Of a stretch of 64,000 nucleotides of DNA, positions 61,601-64,000 are shown piece after piece. The number at the start of each line of letters is the position of its first letter. The stretch's first letter is position 1. The DNA comes from Owenia fusiformis. Lineage: Eukaryota > Annelida > Polychaeta > Sabellida > Oweniidae. A program made the translations under genes and the position numbers. Below the pieces are notes generated by a model, which made no database searches, had not been told where the DNA came from, and saw only the letters and a list, made by a program, of their open reading frames with translations. Where the stretch lies: positions 14,400,931 to 14,464,930 of the forward strand of contig CAIIXF020000003.1 of the NCBI GenBank assembly GCA_903813345.2. Direction: 5' to 3'.

Positions 61601-63759
61601 GTTAATTTTTTTTTATTTGAAGATGGTACCAACAAATTATTGACATCGAATCATTGGAGTTAAATCTGTAATTCACTGAAAGAATCTGCAAGTGCTATTA
61701 AATGCTTTACAACTGCAGCACACTCATACATTTGCATTCGCTCTTGGTCCAATGTGGAACAGATGGGGTGAGGGCTTTCCTTAGCATTCTGGGCTTAATT
61801 CAGTCCCCGTAGAATTTGCAATTTTATCGTGTTTAGGATTCTAAGAACTACTGTGTATTGTAAATGTTCTCTATATAATCAAAATTAGATTAAATATATA
61901 GTTGAGATTTTTTAAATAAATTGATGTTTTTGTTAGGTTCACATTTAAAGCATCGATGCAAAGTTGAAATCTAAATGCTTTATTCTGGATGCAAAATATC
62001 AATGAATATTTTGATTTAATTGTTTAAGTTTAACTTTTCTTAATTTTTTTATTTGAAGGGTAGTCATCATTTGAGCTCACTTTGGGGTTATTTAGACCTT
62101 AAAAAATTTTGATTTAGTATTTTCCATTATCTTTTTCTAAGTTTGGCAAAAGGGGTCAGGCACCTAAGTATGCGATAAAAATATTTTTTATTTAGCCTTT
62201 GCACCTTACTAATTGCTTATTTCATTTCAAGTTTGAGTGGCAGCACTTGGACAATGATATATGTCACCATTTGCATACCTCATGAGATGTGAAGGGGACC
62301 AGCATGCCAATGCCCCCAGATAGAGTGGTGTAGACAAGGGACTCTGAACCACCTGGGATTAGTGTCGCCTTCTGTAATGATGTGACCACTTCACTTATAT
62401 GGAAACTATTTACTGTATCAGCCTACAAAATAAAGAAAGTGCAGAGTGCTCATTATTTTAAATGATAAAAATAAAGCCTTAATCAACGTCATTAATTACC
62501 TGTTAAGTTCTACTTCATGGAAATCTGGAAACTTACTGTTTACTCAATTTTGAAAACAATTTTGGATAATATTACCTAGCTGCAAAACTAAGAAGCATTG
62601 ATAGAAGAAAATATTGTCAGTTTGAATAATTCTATTTGCTACAGATCAGTGAAAGGTTCATATCATAGAAAATCATAAGTCTAACATGTATAAACATCAT
62701 TTCTGTAGCAATGAAGACAATTGAAGTACTTCAAGATGCTCAGAGGCAAAAATGATGACTAAAAATTAGTGAATCAGATATACAACTCTGAGAGAATTTG
62801 TAATTTTTCATAAAATAATCAATTTGAAGTACAGTAACAATTACCTTTTGTGAAGCACCATTGAGCATTCCTCTGTCCCAGAGTGCTTTGTTTCCTGTTG
62901 GATCTTCATCAACATCATCAGAGGTGTCTGGTGGTAGACGAACCTGAAATATCAAACTTTCTTAGTTTACTTGTTCTTGAATCTCTTATTGCATTGTATT
63001 CTTTATTTACCTCTTATATAAGAGAGTTACAATTGTACATTAATTGGGAGATAATACATAAATAAGAAAATAGATAAAATATTTGTTCATGTTTATGAAA
63101 TGAGCGAAGTTGTGAACATTGTTTGTCTCTTAATATACATTGAATGAATTATTACAACAGCTTGAAATGCAAGATCTTCATTTGGACAATTTAAGATCAG
63201 ATTGATACAGTTAATACCCTAAGGCAGTTTGAAATCTATTTTGTACATTCTCTGTCTTATCCATGAAGCTTCAATTAACATTTAGAACTATTTGAAGTAG
63301 ATACTACAGATCAGTGAGTTTTTTTATTTCATGTATTTCAATAGTCTAACATGTATAGAACATCATTTCTGTAGCACTTTTAGTACATCATTGCAGATTC
63401 ATATATTTTGATTATTCATTATTCAGAAATTTCCTTAAGTTAACATAGCACTTCCACCATTTTTTGAATATTGCTTGTAGTTTTGAACACTGAATTTGAC
63501 CCGACCAGAATTTGACCCAACAAAAAATCTAGATGTTTTTACTCACCACAAAAATATTGCCGAATTTATCTGCACCAGCCATTGTATCGTAATCCAACAT
63601 GGTGGCACAGGTAATCCAACGAGGGTGTGTGTCATCTGCGAATGTCACGAGTTGGTTTTCCTGGCGCTTGTATCGCAGAAAGTGAAAACTTTCTTGAATA
63701 TCGGATACAACGATACGATTCCCCATAGTATGAATGTTCACAATAAAGTTAGGCAAATG
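58669..63759 (-). CDS. SF3B3: Splicing factor 3b subunit 3 (SF3B3/SAP130), C-terminal exons
   Basis: Core component of the U2 snRNP SF3b complex in the nucleus, a DDB1/CPSF160-like beta-propeller protein. Six exons, all with GT..AG borders and phase 0: 63547..63759 (71 codons), 62845..62943 (33), 62279..62422 (48), 61135..61239 (35), 60819..60914 (32) and 58669..58713 (14 plus stop), 233 residues in total. The matches to SF3B3 are unmistakable: RYKRQENQLVTFADDTHPRW, DYDTMAGADKFGN, VDEDPTGNKALWDRG, LIPGGSESLVYTTLSGG, EHSPLCGRDHLSYRS and the C-terminus KKLEDIRTRYAF. Human SF3B3 is about 1,217 aa, so roughly the first 980 residues lie beyond the right edge. The gene is normally single-copy and essential. 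The last intron (58714-60818) is unusually repeat-filled. Confidence 0.97.
58766..58985. repeat. 25-bp minisatellite, array 1, in SF3B3 last intron
   Basis: The unit is ACCTTCAGTACTATTGAAGT followed by GGAAC (GAAAC in some copies), about nine copies. Each unit contains a short AGTACT palindrome and a CTTCA/TGAAG inverted pair. Confidence 0.95.
58986..59980. other. ~1-kb non-repetitive block splitting the 25-bp minisatellite
   Basis: The array breaks off at ACACCTTCCATCTCACCAGG and resumes at CTTCAGTACTATTG. Content is poly-C (59,030-59,043), ACCCCCC-rich sequence, AT-rich DNA, then GACACTGGCGCTATCAGG and GGCGGGGCGCCGGAC. There is no ORF. It looks like an insertion into the array, but no TIR was found. 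Confidence 0.65.
59981..60362. repeat. 25-bp minisatellite, array 2, in SF3B3 last intron
   Basis: Same unit as array 1, about 15 nearly identical copies, with one GAAAC variant and one GTTCT variant. Confidence 0.95.
60683..60760. mobile_element. Short MITE family 'CTACAGATCAG', copy 1
   Basis: A 78-bp element with ends TTGCTACAGA and TCTGTAGCAA (perfect 10-bp TIR) and internal CAATAGTCTAACATGTATAA. Found again at 62636..62711, 63302..63376 and 40213..40330. Confidence 0.8.
61376..61451. mobile_element. Short MITE family 'GCCAGTGTTT', copy 1
   Basis: A 76-bp element with ends GCCAGTGTTT and AAACACTGGC around TTGGTAAGATGGTATCAGCA. It lies in an SF3B3 intron. Confidence 0.8.
62636..62711. 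mobile_element. Short MITE family 'CTACAGATCAG', copy 2
   Basis: 76 bp, with ends TTGCTACAGATCAGT and TTCTGTAGCAA. In an SF3B3 intron. Confidence 0.8.
63302..63376. mobile_element. Short MITE family 'CTACAGATCAG', copy 3
   Basis: 75 bp, with ends TACTACAGATCAGT and TTCTGTAGCA. In an SF3B3 intron. Confidence 0.75.
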
Positions 63760-63837
63760 CTGAAAAGTGAAAATATGAATTATTAGTTGATGATACATGA
63801 ATCATGACAATTAAATTGAAGTTTCGATCTTTATTTT

Positions 63838-63928
63838 GCCAGCGTTTTTCAGTGTTTGGTAAGATGGTATCAGCACAGAACTCAGTAGCAGAACTGGATG
63901 ATTGTCATCATTAAAATAAAACACTGGC
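63838..63928. mobile_element. Short MITE family 'GCCAGTGTTT', copy 2
   Basis: 91 bp, with ends GCCAGCGTTTTT and AAACACTGGC and the same core in the same + orientation as at 61376. Its immediate flanks are inverted relative to that copy. Confidence 0.78.
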
Positions 63929-64000
63929 ATATATCAATAGTAACAACTAATTATTGAGTCTTAAAACTCAAAATCAACAGTATTAGAGTTACATACATTT

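Overview
The window is AT-rich animal nuclear DNA. Every recognisable protein-coding gene is split by spliceosomal introns with clean GT..AG borders. The gene set (UDP-glucuronosyltransferase, DHRS4-like dehydrogenases, core-2 type GlcNAc-transferases, clan-2 cytochromes P450, SF3B3), a 5'-truncated LINE, many cut-and-paste transposon remnants and frequent acatgta-type low-complexity sequence suggest a marine invertebrate. I cannot fix the phylum (mollusc, annelid, hemichordate and amphioxus are all possible).

Layout. 1-2.7 kb: non-coding with two minisatellites. 2.7-4.6 kb (minus): a complete two-exon UGT. 6.0-15.4 kb (minus): DHRS4-like gene A, 7 exons. 16.6-20.9 kb (minus): GCNT-like gene A, broken by a LINE inside exon 1. 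21.8-23.1 kb: pogo/Tigger-like transposon remnant. 23.3-27.2 kb (minus): DHRS4-like gene B, 7 exons. 27.9-32.5 kb: foldback-like element and a long satellite. 33.6-39.5 kb (minus): GCNT-like gene B, intact, 3 exons. 40-44 kb: a displaced SF3B3 exon fragment and a long-inverted-repeat element with a 28-bp minisatellite. 45.9-49.9 and 52.7-56.5 kb (plus): two intact 6-exon P450 genes in tandem. 58.7-63.8 kb (minus): the last six exons of SF3B3, whose last intron holds a 25-bp minisatellite.

The DHRS4-GCNT pair is a tandem segmental duplication (about 5.9-21.5 kb and 23.2-39.9 kb), and the P450 genes are a second one (unit about 6.3-6.8 kb). Because each paralogue shows the empty site of insertions in the other, many transposon boundaries and target-site duplications can be read directly. 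UGT, P450, SDR and GlcNAc-transferase genes side by side resemble a xenobiotic or lipid/glycan metabolism neighbourhood, but shared function is only inferred.

The most unusual structure is in DHRS4-like gene A. The exon carrying the SDR catalytic Tyr-x-x-x-Lys motif is followed upstream by about 16 further tandem partial copies. Each copy keeps the 3' splice acceptor and the catalytic motif but has lost the exon's 3' half and donor site. Paralogue B has only two such extra copies. Similar acceptor-retaining partial exon copies occur at exon 3 of gene B and exon 2 of GCNT-B.
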